From: Mesotoga sp. BH458_6_3_2_1
GTDB taxonomy: Bacteria; Thermotogota; Thermotogae; Petrotogales; Kosmotogaceae
NCBI RefSeq assembly: GCF_003664995.1
Contig: NZ_JFHL01000026.1
Location: 62,001 to 126,000, forward strand
Direction of reading: 5' to 3'
DNA length: 64,000 nt
The translations under genes were made by a program, and so were the position numbers. Every line of letters begins with the position of its first letter. Position 1 is the first letter of the stretch. The notes beneath the pieces were generated by a model that saw only the letters and a list, made by a program, of their open reading frames with translations, had not been told where the DNA came from and searched no databases. Of this stretch, positions 1 to 9,267 are shown piece after piece.

Positions 1-390
1 CCGCTGCAAGAATGAACGATTCGCCACATAGCAATCTATTCAGTCTTCTCTTCAGTCCGTTCACCAAAACTCCTCCACTTCTTTGCACAAACGTGCATCA
101 CGTTTTCTCACTTCAAACAATGCTATCACTTTTGCATTATAAAAGTCAACTCAGCAATTCAAAGATAGGAAATGCTCCGCAGAAGGCGAGACGATTAATA
201 ACGAACTGGTTTAGGTGACGCCCGAAACGGTATTCTCTTCTCTCAAGGCAGCGGACGCGTATGGAAGTACCGCTTGCAGGAATAGGGACAAGTTTACACC
301 TCATTAAGCCAAAGTCGCCGGGCCCATAAATCAGCCCGGTTTCAGCTATGAAATAGTAGAATTGACGTTGGAAATTGATGTGGTGGAGAG
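1..390. other. Leading non-coding stretch
   Basis: No convincing gene is visible. The one short plus-strand reading frame (12-218) has no ribosome site and a low-complexity composition. The only structured element is a GC-rich hairpin near 318-339. The region probably holds the end of the upstream transcription unit and the promoter of the acetyltransferase that follows. Confidence 0.5.
318..342 (+). terminator. Possible weak intrinsic terminator
   Basis: CCGGGC at 318-323 pairs with GCCCGG at 334-339 across a 10-nt loop and is followed by only three T residues. It may end a transcript entering from the left edge. The short T run makes this uncertain. Confidence 0.35.
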
Positions 391-396
391 ATGAAA

Positions 397-1323
397 ATGG
401 ATTACAGAATGCGGAGATATGAGAATGAAGAGGATTATTGGAAGCTGAGAGAGTTCCTTAGGAAAGTTTTTAGGGCCAACGGACTGCGCGAGTACTCCTG
501 GCATGTTGCTAGACTCGACTACTGGCGTTGGCATGTGATGGAGAACTGTTTGAAAGTCTATTCACTGAATGAGCATATAATATTTTGGGAAGACGGCAAT
601 AAGAAGATTGTAGCGGCCGTCAACTGTGAGGGGTTCGGCGAGGTCCATTCTCAGGTGCATCCGTCTTTTGACTGCGAAGAGCTGGAAGAAGAGATGCTTG
701 AAGTCTCGGAGAAGCATCTTTTTAGTGAGAAAGACGGAGTTAAGAGACTCTTGGTGTTCGCCGATTCTCAGGACAGAAGAAGGATAGAGATTTTGAAGAG
801 AAGAGGTTATTCGCAAGTAGCTTGGCCAGAACATCAGCATCGACGAGACTTGAAAGGTCAACTTGCAGAAGTCTCGATCTCTAAAGGTTTCGAGATACGC
901 TCTCTTGGAAATCCAGAAGAACTACCTTCCAGAAGCTGGGCCTCCTGGAGGGCCTTTCATCCTTCCGAGCCGGACGAAGAGTACGAGGGCTGGGAATGGT
1001 ATCTCAATATCCAGAAACAACCCCTGTACAGGAGAGATTTAGATATTGTCGCAGTTGCTCCCGGTGGCGAGATAGCCGGCTTCTGCACAATATGGTATGA
1101 TGACGTCACCAGAACCGGATATTATGAGCCGGTTGGGGTTGTACCGGAGTACCACAGGAGAGGTCTGGGAAAGGCAATGTTAACTGAAGGACTCCTCAGG
1201 TTAAAGAGAATGGGTGCGGTGAGAGCATTTGTTGGCGGATATTCAGAGGCAGCAAATGCACTTTATGACTCGGCAGTCTCGACGATCTGCGACTTAAACG
1301 TACCCTGGTTGAAAGTGTTATAA
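397..1323 (+). CDS. Tandem GNAT-family N-acetyltransferase
   Basis: This is a cytoplasmic acyl-CoA-dependent acetyltransferase of unknown substrate. The C-terminal half shows a clear GNAT motif A: a VGVVPEYHRRGLGKAML run at about residues 245-261, with the R/Q-x-x-G-x-G/A pyrophosphate loop. The N-terminal half has a diverged GNAT-like fold, including an RRIEILKRRGY helix typical of motif B, so the roughly 308-residue protein looks like two fused GNAT domains. ATG 397 is preferred over ATG 391 because GGAGAG ends at 390, which leaves no spacing for the first ATG but 6 nt for the second. It stands alone with no operon partner. The family call is firm; the substrate cannot be read from the sequence. 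Confidence 0.85.
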   Translation: MDYRMRRYENEEDYWKLREFLRKVFRANGLREYSWHVARLDYWRWHVMENCLKVYSLNEHIIFWEDGNKKIVAAVNCEGFGEVHSQVHPSFDCEELEEEMLEVSEKHLFSEKDGVKRLLVFADSQDRRRIEILKRRGYSQVAWPEHQHRRDLKGQLAEVSISKGFEIRSLGNPEELPSRSWASWRAFHPSEPDEEYEGWEWYLNIQKQPLYRRDLDIVAVAPGGEIAGFCTIWYDDVTRTGYYEPVGVVPEYHRRGLGKAMLTEGLLRLKRMGAVRAFVGGYSEAANALYDSAVSTICDLNVPWLKVL

Positions 1324-1395
1324 GACTTCACCACTGCAATACTCTTTATTTCCTGCCAATATTCTAGAGGACTCTAAAACAGGTAATGTACTTCT

Positions 1396-1424
1396 TTGCC
1401 TACAATCAAGTCTGGATGTATAAT
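1396..1424 (+). promoter_or_regulatory. Candidate sigma-70-type promoter of the nucleotidase gene
   Basis: A TTGCCT at 1396-1401 and a perfect TATAAT at 1419-1424 are separated by 17 bp. They lie about 75 bp upstream of the nucleotidase start and no gene intervenes. Confidence 0.5.
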
Positions 1425-1497
1425 AATAATCCAAAACGGTTGCTGCATTAACTCACATAGTAGAAAGCAGCCAGTATAGTGAAGGAGGAGAGGTTAG

Positions 1498-3417
1498 ATG
1501 CCTGAAAGAAGAAAGGTTCTGTCGCTTGTTCTGCTTATTCTGGTAGCTTTTTCGAGTGCGCTGTTTTCCGCTGCTGGCAAGTCTGTCCATAGCCTTGTCA
1601 TAATGGGTACAACAGACATGCATCAATACATAATGCCCTATGACTACATGGGGGACAAGCCGAATGAAAGTATAGGTCTTGCAAAGGTTTTCACGCTAAT
1701 TGAAAAGTTTAGGAGTGACAATCCGAACACTCTGCTCTTCGACACAGGTGACTTCATTCAGGGAAGCCTTGTCGGAGATTACGAGGCCGATGTGAATCCT
1801 CTTAAGGGATTCGACTTCCAGACCATCGTTCGCGCCTACAACTACATAGGATATGACGCAGTCTCTGTCGGAAATCACGATGTTACTGACTTTGGCCTGG
1901 AATTTTTTGAACGAGCGAAAAGCAATTCGGTTTTTCCCTGGGTGTCATCAAACATAAGGCTTGCAGATGATCCCAAGGGATTCTTGACCGACCCATACGT
2001 AATTCTCGACCGAGAAGTTGACGGAATCCCGATCAAGATCGGTGTGATCGGGTTCACGCCGCCACAGATTATGAGCTGGGGAAGACGTCATCTTGAAGGC
2101 AACGTCTTCACACAGGCCATTGTCGAACAAGCAGAAAAGTACATTCCTATCCTCAGAGATCAGGCAGATCTCGTAATTGCAGTTGCCCACACGGGAATCT
2201 CCACAGATGAAATAACCAGTTATGACGCTCAGGAGAACGCCGCCTATTATCTCGCTCAGATCGAAGGTATTGACGCAATGATTCTTGGTCACCAACATTC
2301 TCATTTTCCGGGTGATTTCGCAGACATCGAGAGCATCGATAACGACAAAGGCCTAATCTTCGGTGTTCCTACTGTACTTCCGGGTTCTTGGGGTTCACAC
2401 TTAGGTGTAATAAGTCTCGACCTCGCCTATGACTGGAATACGGGAGAGTGGGAAGTGTTAGATGGTTCGGCAGCTCTTGTTCCAGTAGACGCCGATGTCG
2501 AAACCCATCCGCTTCTGGCTGAACTCGTTTGGCCGAAGCACGAAGCGACGATTGAGTATGTAAGAACTCCCATCGGCTGGACCGATACAGAGATAACGTC
2601 TTACTTCTCAAGAATAATGGACAATCCTGTCACTCAGATCATAAACGAAGCTCAAATGTGGTGGGCGGAGCGTGAATTTGCCGGTTCCGAATATGAATGG
2701 CTCCCAATTCTCAGCGCCGCTGCTCCATTCATTGCCGGCAGACAGGGACCATCGTATTTTACGCACGTACAGGGCGATATTTCTATCGGATCGATCACTG
2801 ATATCTACATATATCCAAATACCGTCTATGTTGCAAAGCTAAACGGTGAGCAGATAAAAGACTGGCTAGAGGCGGCCGCAAGCAACTTCAATCAGATTGA
2901 TCCGTTGTCTACAGAGCCGCAGCATATAGTCAACTACGATTTTAGGGAATACAACTTTGACGTAATCGAGGGAATTGATTATGTTTACGACATAACCAGA
3001 CCTGCTGGCCAGCGCCTGATTTCTGCGACCTTTGAAGGCAATCCGCTTGATGAATCAATGGAATTCTTGGTAGTGACAAACAACTACAGAGGGAGCGGAG
3101 GAGGAAATTTCCCACATGTGGCAGACAACGTAATTCTAGCGACAACCGAGATAAATCGTGAAGCCATAATCAAGTACATACAGTATATAGGTGAAGTTGA
3201 TCCAGTTCCAACAAACAACTGGAAAATCCTGCCGATTGACACGACCGGGCCGCTTCTCTACCGTTCTTCTCCCGAAGGCGTAGGATACATCGAGAGGAAT
3301 GCAATCCGAGGAATAGATTTCCTTGAAGTTGATGAGGCAGGATGGGGAGTCTACAAAGTAGATCTGGTAGAACTCGCTGAATACATTGAAGAAGCAGCGC
3401 TGCAGGAAGTCAATTAG
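1498..3417 (+). CDS. Exported 5'-nucleotidase / 2',3'-cyclic phosphodiesterase family protein
   Basis: This is a secreted metallophosphoesterase that probably releases phosphate and nucleosides from nucleotides outside the cytoplasm. An N-terminal signal peptide (about residues 1-27) precedes a calcineurin-like domain. Visible metal-site motifs are TDMH (residue ~40), DTGDFIQG (~80), GNHD (~124), AHTG (~222) and LGHQHSH (~260). The C-terminal half carries the 5'-nucleotidase substrate-binding domain, with AKLNGEQIKDWLE and a TNNYRGSGGGNFP substrate loop. Its 639 residues match the UshA/CpdB/YfkN family. A strong GGAGGAG site precedes ATG 1498. It is a single-gene unit with its own promoter and terminator. 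UDP-sugar hydrolase versus cyclic phosphodiesterase specificity is not decided by what I can see. Confidence 0.9.
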   Translation: MPERRKVLSLVLLILVAFSSALFSAAGKSVHSLVIMGTTDMHQYIMPYDYMGDKPNESIGLAKVFTLIEKFRSDNPNTLLFDTGDFIQGSLVGDYEADVNPLKGFDFQTIVRAYNYIGYDAVSVGNHDVTDFGLEFFERAKSNSVFPWVSSNIRLADDPKGFLTDPYVILDREVDGIPIKIGVIGFTPPQIMSWGRRHLEGNVFTQAIVEQAEKYIPILRDQADLVIAVAHTGISTDEITSYDAQENAAYYLAQIEGIDAMILGHQHSHFPGDFADIESIDNDKGLIFGVPTVLPGSWGSHLGVISLDLAYDWNTGEWEVLDGSAALVPVDADVETHPLLAELVWPKHEATIEYVRTPIGWTDTEITSYFSRIMDNPVTQIINEAQMWWAEREFAGSEYEWLPILSAAAPFIAGRQGPSYFTHVQGDISIGSITDIYIYPNTVYVAKLNGEQIKDWLEAAASNFNQIDPLSTEPQHIVNYDFREYNFDVIEGIDYVYDITRPAGQRLISATFEGNPLDESMEFLVVTNNYRGSGGGNFPHVADNVILATTEINREAIIKYIQYIGEVDPVPTNNWKILPIDTTGPLLYRSSPEGVGYIERNAIRGIDFLEVDEAGWGVYKVDLVELAEYIEEAALQEVN

Positions 3418-3431
3418 CTTGCTTTCTGAAT

Positions 3432-3460
3432 GAAGGGCCCCGAAAGGGGCCCTTCTTATT
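3432..3460 (+). terminator. Intrinsic terminator after the nucleotidase gene
   Basis: A perfect 10-bp stem (GAAGGGCCCC / GGGGCCCTTC) with a GAAA tetraloop is followed by TTATT, 14 bp after the stop codon. Because the arms are complementary it may also serve the convergent gene to the right. Confidence 0.9.
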
Positions 3461-3506
3461 GTATTACCGCTGCATTTGGTTTGGAATTATTCGCAGTCGG
3501 GCGGTT

Positions 3507-3977
3507 CTAGGTTTCTGCTAGAGAGATGCTTACCAACTCCGAAAGAAAGTAGTTCTTGTCCTGCTCGTCGGTAATGAGATCGGCCGCTTCTCTTGCTAGT
3601 TTAATAAACTCATCCGTAGCGTCGCGTTTCCCTGCGATCATGTAGGCTCTTGCAACGGCTTCATACCCAAAGGCAAGATCGAAACCGCTTATCGCGTTGT
3701 CGGTGCAATATTTCAGCGATAGCTCTCCGTGATACAATGCCGACTCGGCCATGTTGAGCAAAGAGTAAACTCTGGACACCTGCCACTCACCCCTTGCAAA
3801 TTCGATCGGGGTACCCACTACTCCCCAGTGGAAGCGAGACGCATGAGAGGCATGTATCATAAGAAGGTCATCTTCTGCGGTTCTTTCTTTCTTATCTATT
3901 AGGTCCCATGTGAGGTTGAAGTTTTCTATCGCTTGCTTTTTGTGCCATTCCTGCTCCGTAAGCTTTTCAGAATCCAT
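3507..3977 (-). CDS. Conserved helical (TPR-like) protein of unknown function
   Basis: This is a soluble protein of 156 residues with no signal peptide or membrane segment. It is almost entirely alpha-helical and repeat-like, with paired helices such as SLLNMAESALYHGELSLKYC and YEAVARAYMIAGKRDATDEF that resemble tetratricopeptide helix pairs; such folds usually bind other proteins. The reading frame extends upstream to 4070. ATG 3977 is chosen because GGAAAGGATGG sits about 8 nt before it, while the upstream extension has no ribosome site and an unrelated composition. It is alone on this strand. I cannot assign a function. Confidence 0.65.
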   Translation of the reverse strand: MDSEKLTEQEWHKKQAIENFNLTWDLIDKKERTAEDDLLMIHASHASRFHWGVVGTPIEFARGEWQVSRVYSLLNMAESALYHGELSLKYCTDNAISGFDLAFGYEAVARAYMIAGKRDATDEFIKLAREAADLITDEQDKNYFLSELVSISLAET

Positions 3978-4317
3978 AGATAACCATCCTTTCCGGGGTA
4001 GTTTTGCCTTCCTCCCGCGTGCCAATTCTATCACTGGAAAAAAGGTTAGCAATGAGCCGCAGCAACTCACGAAGAATTAAGAGTACCTAAAGAAGCTGTA
4101 TTTTTATCGATACCCATTCGGCGAATCTGAACCATTATTGTGCAAGAGAAATATCCCAAGGGTGATTCGCATTGCTCCAATATTGAACAACGCGGTATAC
4201 TTAATCCCGTTCTGTACTCAATCCCCCAAAAAATCGATTCATGAGAAATATAGCTCTATTCAGAGCTAATCAAAGCGATTTCAAACTGATCCAGTAGACT
4301 ATTTTTCAAGCATTGCA
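3978..4317. other. Intergenic stretch between two minus-strand genes
   Basis: No gene is seen. A perfect 7-bp hairpin, TAGCTCT / AGAGCTA (4251-4268), lies downstream of the minus-strand gene at 4318-4926. With the AT-rich bases beyond it, it could be that gene's weak terminator. The part nearest 3977 should contain the promoter of the 3507-3977 gene, but I see no strong consensus. Confidence 0.4.
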
Positions 4318-4926
4318 TCACGATCCACCCATTGAGAATAACAGTTCAAGAGCATCTACGATTCTTTCCGCCTTATAAACAACTATCAGTTGTACTCCGG
4401 TTTCCTCCGAGAGCGCGGAGAAATACTCACTCGGCCCTTCCGGCGATACCAGGATTATGTAGTCGGCTTTGGGCATAAGCAAGTCGAATGACTGCCTCGG
4501 ATCGTTGTCTGGAGAAGTGAAGCCTCCTTCAATGTGAATGGCTACAACAGGAACTCCTCGCTTCTTGGCAATTGATATTAGGTCCTCAATTCTGGAAATC
4601 TCCTGCCCTACATCGATTTCCTCAACACCGCATACGGTATATAGATCTCCCTCGACCATGGCACCAGGGGCAATAATGAGAGTTCCGGGCGCATTTTCCG
4701 AATCGAGTCTCTCGGTAAAGTCTTCGGGTTTCAACTGAAGAATGTTTTCGTAATCAATTCCGTGCATTTCACAGACTATAGCGAGAACATCTGATGCTGC
4801 ACCGTCGCCTATCGCCGTTGCAATAATCGGGGGCTTTGCAATGGGTTCAAGATTCGCTGCAGAAAGTGGCGATATAAGAAACGCAACAAGTATGGCTGTA
4901 AATAGCATCGATATTTTTGGTTTCAT
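4318..4926 (-). CDS. Exported DUF6305-like protein
   Basis: A 202-residue secreted or periplasmic protein. A signal peptide (residues 1-24, ending in SAANLE) is followed by a Rossmann-like alternation of strands and helices: PIIATAIGDGAASDVLAIV, TLIIAPGAMVEGDL and VPVVAIHIEGGF. The opening glycine-rich ATAIGDGAASDV segment and the length recall the DUF6305 family, known by sequence only; that assignment is from memory and tentative. A GGAGGGG site lies just upstream of ATG 4926. No neighbour helps define its role. Confidence 0.65.
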   Translation of the reverse strand: MKPKISMLFTAILVAFLISPLSAANLEPIAKPPIIATAIGDGAASDVLAIVCEMHGIDYENILQLKPEDFTERLDSENAPGTLIIAPGAMVEGDLYTVCGVEEIDVGQEISRIEDLISIAKKRGVPVVAIHIEGGFTSPDNDPRQSFDLLMPKADYIILVSPEGPSEYFSALSEETGVQLIVVYKAERIVDALELLFSMGGS

Positions 4927-5119
4927 GGATTCCCCTCCAAAGATTTAAGAGTTCTGACCAGATGAATCTTAAAAACTCTTGCTTCCAATATCTACAACAG
5001 GATTCTTAATATGACTAATTTTATCAAATTTAATCATTCTTTGCATGAGCCCCCCTTCTTTCTGGGTCTCCGCAATGTTCGTCTTCTCCAAAGATTCTCT
5101 GCACATTTATTCTAGAGAG

Positions 5120-5159
5120 TTTCTTAGTCTTCTCTAAGAAAAACGGAAAATTATATAAT
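5120..5159 (+). promoter_or_regulatory. Palindrome abutting a TATAAT promoter element
   Basis: TTTCTTAG (5120-5127) and CTAAGAAA (5134-5141) form a perfect 8-bp inverted repeat with a 6-bp centre. It ends 12 bp before a TATAAT at 5154-5159, upstream of the transglutaminase-like gene. It covers where the -35 element should be, and no good -35 hexamer is visible, so a repressor or activator site is plausible. It lacks a T tract, so it is unlikely to be a terminator. Confidence 0.4.
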
Positions 5160-5210
5160 GGAAACAAGTTTTGTCGGATTTATTTGACGATGTTGGGAGG
5201 TCTATATGAT

Positions 5211-6602
5211 ATGAAGAGTTTGATAGCATTATTGGCATTAGTCTTACTTGCGACGGCACCAGTCTCTGCTCTTGAGAAGAGCTCGGATTACTACACCACA
5301 CAGAACGAAACAAAGTCTAAAATGGAATTCACAGTTACATTCGATGAGGCCAAAAACACAATCCGGATGTACTATCCTCAAATTAATGCGGATGAGCTGT
5401 TTTATGAGTTCATTGAAGAAAGAGACATTCAAAGAAGGATCGTGGATGGCTCCGAGATGTTCTTCACGGGCTTCGAAAGCAATCTCTTCTACAGAGATCT
5501 CGATCTGGTGGAGCAGAATCCAGAATGGGCAGATCACTTCACAGAAGCCGTAAGATTCGTTCTTTCAGAATATGGACGGGAGAGACAGGCAGGCTTTGCG
5601 GAGTTCAAGCAACCATGGAGCGCTTTCTTCGATCCTCGGGAGTTTCTGGTCGAATACTCGATCGAGGTTCCCAGGTTAGATCTTCCAGATGAAGGCGATC
5701 TAAAGATCTGGCTTCCCCTTCCGCTGAACAGGTTAGGGCAGGATATGATAGAGATAATAGACATAGTCCCGGCCGAAAGCGTTGTTGGCTTTCCCAGAAT
5801 CGATGGGGAGATTGCTTATATGCTTCTTTCTTTTGAGCTTGTCTCTCTAGAGGAAGATCTAAACATAAAGGTGTTATTTTCTTTCAGGCATTTCAGGCAG
5901 GAATTCGACATCGATCCTTCGCAAATCGGAGACTATGACTGGGAAAGCCCTCTATACATAGAAAATACCCTATCTACCGAATCCATATACTACAATGAAG
6001 AGATGAAAGATCTTGCCGGAAGGATCATCGGAGAAGAGAAAAACGCTTATCTTCAGGCCAGACTCCTTTACGATTATGTAGTCGAGAACATTTTCTACAG
6101 TCTAATTGCCCACGCCTCTCTAGAGGCTGAAGGTATTCCCGAAAGCCTCTTTGCTATGGAACACGGATATGGAGATTGCGGAATGCAGTCTATGTTCTTT
6201 GCAGCTTTATGCAGGTCTATTGGAATACCGGCGAGAACACCCGGGGGTTTTCAGCTCTTTTCCGGACAGCTCGGCACTCACTTCTGGGCTGAGTTCTATC
6301 TCCCGAATTACGGCTGGATTCCAGTAGATACGTCAGTCGGACAGGGTGTAATGTACTCTGTCGGAGTAACTGAGGAAGAAAGCAGAATCTATAAGGATTT
6401 CTACTTCGGGAACCTCGATCCACTGAGAATGGTAGTTCAAAATTCAGTCGACATGATGCCAGAAGAAAGGCCGAAGGACATTCAGCCTCTGGAGAAGGTA
6501 ATGCAGTTCCCGTTTGTGGAGAGCGAATTCGGAAACGAAAACCTTGAACTTAGCGATCTGATAACCGACAGTTTCACGATCAGGGCTCTACCGCTGAGAT
6601 AA
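5211..6602 (+). CDS. Secreted transglutaminase-like (cysteine protease fold) protein
   Basis: An exported protein with a C-terminal transglutaminase-like domain, a fold used by bacterial peptidases and amidases as well as crosslinking enzymes. The catalytic triad is visible: Cys in YGDCGMQS (~residue 322), His in GTHFWAEFY (~356) and Asp in IPVDTSVG (~372), with the expected order and spacing. Residues 1-20 are a signal peptide ending in PVSA. The roughly 280 residues between are unassigned. Several starts are possible; ATG 5211 is chosen because GGGAGG ends at 5200 and the signal peptide begins there. It stands alone. The substrate is unknown. Confidence 0.85.
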   Translation: MKSLIALLALVLLATAPVSALEKSSDYYTTQNETKSKMEFTVTFDEAKNTIRMYYPQINADELFYEFIEERDIQRRIVDGSEMFFTGFESNLFYRDLDLVEQNPEWADHFTEAVRFVLSEYGRERQAGFAEFKQPWSAFFDPREFLVEYSIEVPRLDLPDEGDLKIWLPLPLNRLGQDMIEIIDIVPAESVVGFPRIDGEIAYMLLSFELVSLEEDLNIKVLFSFRHFRQEFDIDPSQIGDYDWESPLYIENTLSTESIYYNEEMKDLAGRIIGEEKNAYLQARLLYDYVVENIFYSLIAHASLEAEGIPESLFAMEHGYGDCGMQSMFFAALCRSIGIPARTPGGFQLFSGQLGTHFWAEFYLPNYGWIPVDTSVGQGVMYSVGVTEEESRIYKDFYFGNLDPLRMVVQNSVDMMPEERPKDIQPLEKVMQFPFVESEFGNENLELSDLITDSFTIRALPLR

Positions 6603-6696
6603 AACCTCCAACGCCTTGAAATGGTATTCTGATATTATGGACCTAGACTAGATAAAAGTCTAATGCCCGTTGGACATAAGGAAAGAGGTGGAGATT

Positions 6697-7137
6697 GTGA
6701 AAAAGGGAGTTTTTCTCTCTGTTATCGGAGCGGCAATGATTATAGCTGGTTTGTTCCTGCCGATAGTACGTTTCCCTGGAGGAGGCGAAGCAACCTTTTT
6801 CAACGGCGGAGATCTATATGGCGCACTAACACTGGCAATTGCTATCTTTGCAGGTATCATGGGAATCGTGAAAGTGAGATCGATGGTCTTTCTTTCCGGC
6901 CTTGCTTCGATTGGCATTGTAGTAGCGAGGCTGATTACAGTGATTAAGGACCTTCCCGATGAGAACTCCTTGAGAACTCAATTCAAAGAGCTTATCCAGA
7001 GCAATGTTCCCGGTAGCTCTGGGGAGGAAATAGCAAATATAATAGGCGGACCGCAACTTCACTGGCTTGGGTGGACAATCCTATTTGCAGGAGGAGTTGT
7101 GGTTCTTTTCGCCGCCTTTGTCTCTTCAAAAGAGTGA
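6697..7137 (+). CDS. Small membrane protein with about four transmembrane segments
   Basis: An integral membrane protein of about 146 residues, family not recognised. Hydrophobic segments fall near residues 4-24, 40-60, 65-85 and 122-142, with a polar loop of about 35 residues before the last one. The frame opens further upstream at a TTG (6670), but GTG 6697 is preferred: AGGAAAGAGG at 6679-6688 is spaced 8 nt from it, and the coding then begins with a typical positively charged VKKG start. An overlapping frame at 6663-6947 is only a shadow of this gene. Confidence 0.65.
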   Translation: MKKGVFLSVIGAAMIIAGLFLPIVRFPGGGEATFFNGGDLYGALTLAIAIFAGIMGIVKVRSMVFLSGLASIGIVVARLITVIKDLPDENSLRTQFKELIQSNVPGSSGEEIANIIGGPQLHWLGWTILFAGGVVVLFAAFVSSKE

Positions 7138-7343
7138 AAGGCAAATCTCCTGCCGGATTGGGAGTTTTAGAGTGCAATAATATGACCCTCACAACATAAG
7201 TGAAAGTTTGTTGCGAGCTGACCATCAAAGCGTTCTAGAAACAAGGGCAAACGAAGAATATTCAAGACAGGCATTTCTATTTGACGATATTTGCTTGTAC
7301 AACACTGAGCATTTCGATTTTTAGAATCGATTGGAGGGATCCG

Positions 7344-7529
7344 ATGATTCGAACGGACAAGTGCCCAAACTGTGGCTCACTGGACATTGGAAAGGGTTAC
7401 TGGTCAGGTTATGCAGCCCTTATGCCTTTAGGAAAGCCTCTTTCGATGGGATCTAAGGTTATCGTGCGCGTTTGTAGAGAATGTGGACATATTTTCGATC
7501 TCCAAGCAGAAAAGCCAGAGAAGTTCTGA
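7344..7529 (+). CDS. Small zinc-ribbon protein
   Basis: A 61-residue protein with two CxxC knuckles, CPNC at residues 7-10 and CREC at 44-47, arranged as a classic zinc ribbon (DKCPNCGS ... CRECGH). Such stand-alone ribbons often bind nucleic acid or act as adaptors, but nothing here defines the role. The frame extends upstream to 7281; ATG 7344 is chosen because TTGGAGGGATCCG precedes it directly, and the upstream extension lacks a ribosome site. Confidence 0.75.
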   Translation: MIRTDKCPNCGSLDIGKGYWSGYAALMPLGKPLSMGSKVIVRVCRECGHIFDLQAEKPEKF

Positions 7530-7585
7530 TCTTTACTCTTTAGGGGCTCCATACAAGCTTTAGATTAAACTTCTATTCAAGAGGC

Positions 7586-8830
7586 TTAGTAAGCTTCGCG
7601 GAGATAATCCGATATCTTCGACCAAATCTCTTTCACTCTTTCGAACTGCTCGTAGTGTTTCTCGACAGACTTATGATACTTGTTAAGCTCTTTAGAAATG
7701 TTGTAGAACGAATCGGTACCAAAGTAAGATGAAATAGAAGGTAATGTTTCCCTAAGCTTGATCTTCATCTCTTCAATCTTCTCTGAATAGTTGTCGCGAT
7801 CTGTTATGTAGAGAAGCAGAGGCTTGTATCTTATCCATCCAATGCATGATCTGTAGAAACGCCTTACTATCTCTCTCGAATCGGCTCTTATTGGTCTGAG
7901 ACTGGTTGGAAGAACACCCATTAAAATGTGGTTGTACGTTGAGAAAGCGTTATGAAAGGCGTAACTTGGCACTTTCAGAACCCTCCTATCACTGAGGCAG
8001 GTGCTCAAGAAAGTATCTTCACCACGTGCTCCAGGGGGATTATAGAAGGGAAATAGCCTGCTTGGATCCTTCATATTCAAACAGAGGTTCGATCCCGAGA
8101 TAAACTTCGCATGATTTATCTCTTCAACTTCAAAGACTTCATTGCTGTTCAGCATCTCCGGATCGGCATAGGATACCCCTCCGGCTTGAATAAGCTTCCT
8201 AAGAGTATCCCATTTGACTATGTCGTTGCTAATCGCCTCAATGAAGAGTCTGAAAGTCTCTTCGGGTAGTGCCGGCGAAAACTCTATGAATGGGATCGGT
8301 GAAATGTATCCGCAGTGATAACCGTAGGTGATATCGGCCTGATCAATGCTATTCAAATGCGTTTTCAAGACATGCTGGCCCATCCACGAAACAGAACCCA
8401 TGTCGTTCGTAACGGCAACTGGATACTCGTCATCATCAAGATAGAGAAGGCAATCAATGTGATTCTTCAGAGCACTGTAAAGAACAATGTTCCTCTGGGA
8501 AGCGTATCCTTTTCCAAAAACCAACGAAGCTTCTTCCGAGTCAACAATTCCACGCTTGATTAGCAATCTCTTCTCTTCTTCAACTTCCTTATGACCTATG
8601 AAATGTTTGGAGAAGAGAAATTCGTCCACGCTTGAACTGATCTTGGTGTAATTTGCTTTCTTTGTATTCTTGTAGTTCAGATCATACGCAACAAATAGAT
8701 TCAAAGTCAGCTCTTTGCTGTCAACCAGTTCGGATTCTTTCCAGTTGTAGACGTAGCTGCGCAAAACTCTCTGAAAATGCCTGCGCCCGGTCGCAAAACC
8801 TATTCCAACCTCTATTCTGCCGTCATTCAA
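7586..8830 (-). CDS. Putative GT-A-fold glycosyltransferase
   Basis: A cytoplasmic protein of 414 residues that looks like a nucleotide-sugar-dependent glycosyltransferase. It begins with a beta-strand and nucleotide-binding-like segment (EVGIGFATGRR). It has an acidic LLYLDDDE motif (Asp132-134) in the position of the metal-binding DxD of GT-A enzymes. Later come ISGSNLCLNM and GARGEDTFLSTCL, which resemble the GT-A acceptor/catalytic ED motif. The C-terminal ~100 residues are helical and charged. The start is a TTG with a GGGAGAG site 6-7 nt upstream. No other glycan gene is nearby, so the acceptor is unknown. The fold assignment is from motifs only. Confidence 0.6.
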   Translation of the reverse strand: MNDGRIEVGIGFATGRRHFQRVLRSYVYNWKESELVDSKELTLNLFVAYDLNYKNTKKANYTKISSSVDEFLFSKHFIGHKEVEEEKRLLIKRGIVDSEEASLVFGKGYASQRNIVLYSALKNHIDCLLYLDDDEYPVAVTNDMGSVSWMGQHVLKTHLNSIDQADITYGYHCGYISPIPFIEFSPALPEETFRLFIEAISNDIVKWDTLRKLIQAGGVSYADPEMLNSNEVFEVEEINHAKFISGSNLCLNMKDPSRLFPFYNPPGARGEDTFLSTCLSDRRVLKVPSYAFHNAFSTYNHILMGVLPTSLRPIRADSREIVRRFYRSCIGWIRYKPLLLYITDRDNYSEKIEEMKIKLRETLPSISSYFGTDSFYNISKELNKYHKSVEKHYEQFERVKEIWSKISDYLREAY

Positions 8831-9054
8831 ACAAGTCTCTCCCTCTAGAAAGTAGACAACTACCTCACATCGATAATCATCCTAGTTCGATTAATTTTAG
8901 CATGAGCATTACTTCCGAAGAGATGCTAACAAAGTGAGGAAGCCTGAAGAATACACATTGAAACCCAGACAAAATTCATCCCAAAGAGTTTGCCCAGACC
9001 ATTTCGAATTGCTCACAGACTAACATCACAGCTCCCCTTACAGCTAGAGAAGAA

Positions 9055-9267
9055 TTATCTCCTGTGACACCCAGGAGAACAGTATTTGCAGCCGTAAACG
9101 TTCGGATAGATATCACTTGCCTTCCTAATCGCATCCTGACAGTTATCATAATAGCCAAGATAAGTCTTTGACTCTACTCTTGCCAGCTCAACACAATCGC
9201 CAGTGTGAACCTCGTAGTCACCCGTTGGCAAAACGGAGTCACCAACATAATAGTGCTTGTAAGACAT
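9055..9267 (-). CDS. Small cysteine-containing protein
   Basis: A 70-residue protein preceded by a strong AGGAGG site. It ends in a YGCKYCSPGCHRR segment whose C-x2-C-x3-CH spacing suggests a metal site. The rest (a GDSVLPTGDYEVHTGDCVEL stretch and a helical CQDAIRKASDIYP) is polar and soluble. I do not recognise the family. The strong ribosome site and coherent composition argue that it is real. A hairpin with TCTCTT/AAGAGA arms (9352-9371) lies in its upstream region. Confidence 0.6.
   Translation of the reverse strand: MSYKHYYVGDSVLPTGDYEVHTGDCVELARVESKTYLGYYDNCQDAIRKASDIYPNVYGCKYCSPGCHRR

Noticed and set aside
12-218. Short plus-strand frame of 68 codons
   Set aside because: No ribosome site, low-complexity Ser/Pro/Thr-rich product and no family features.
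5248-5553. Alternative-frame protein inside the transglutaminase-like gene
   Set aside because: Shadow of the real gene in another frame, with no independent start signal.
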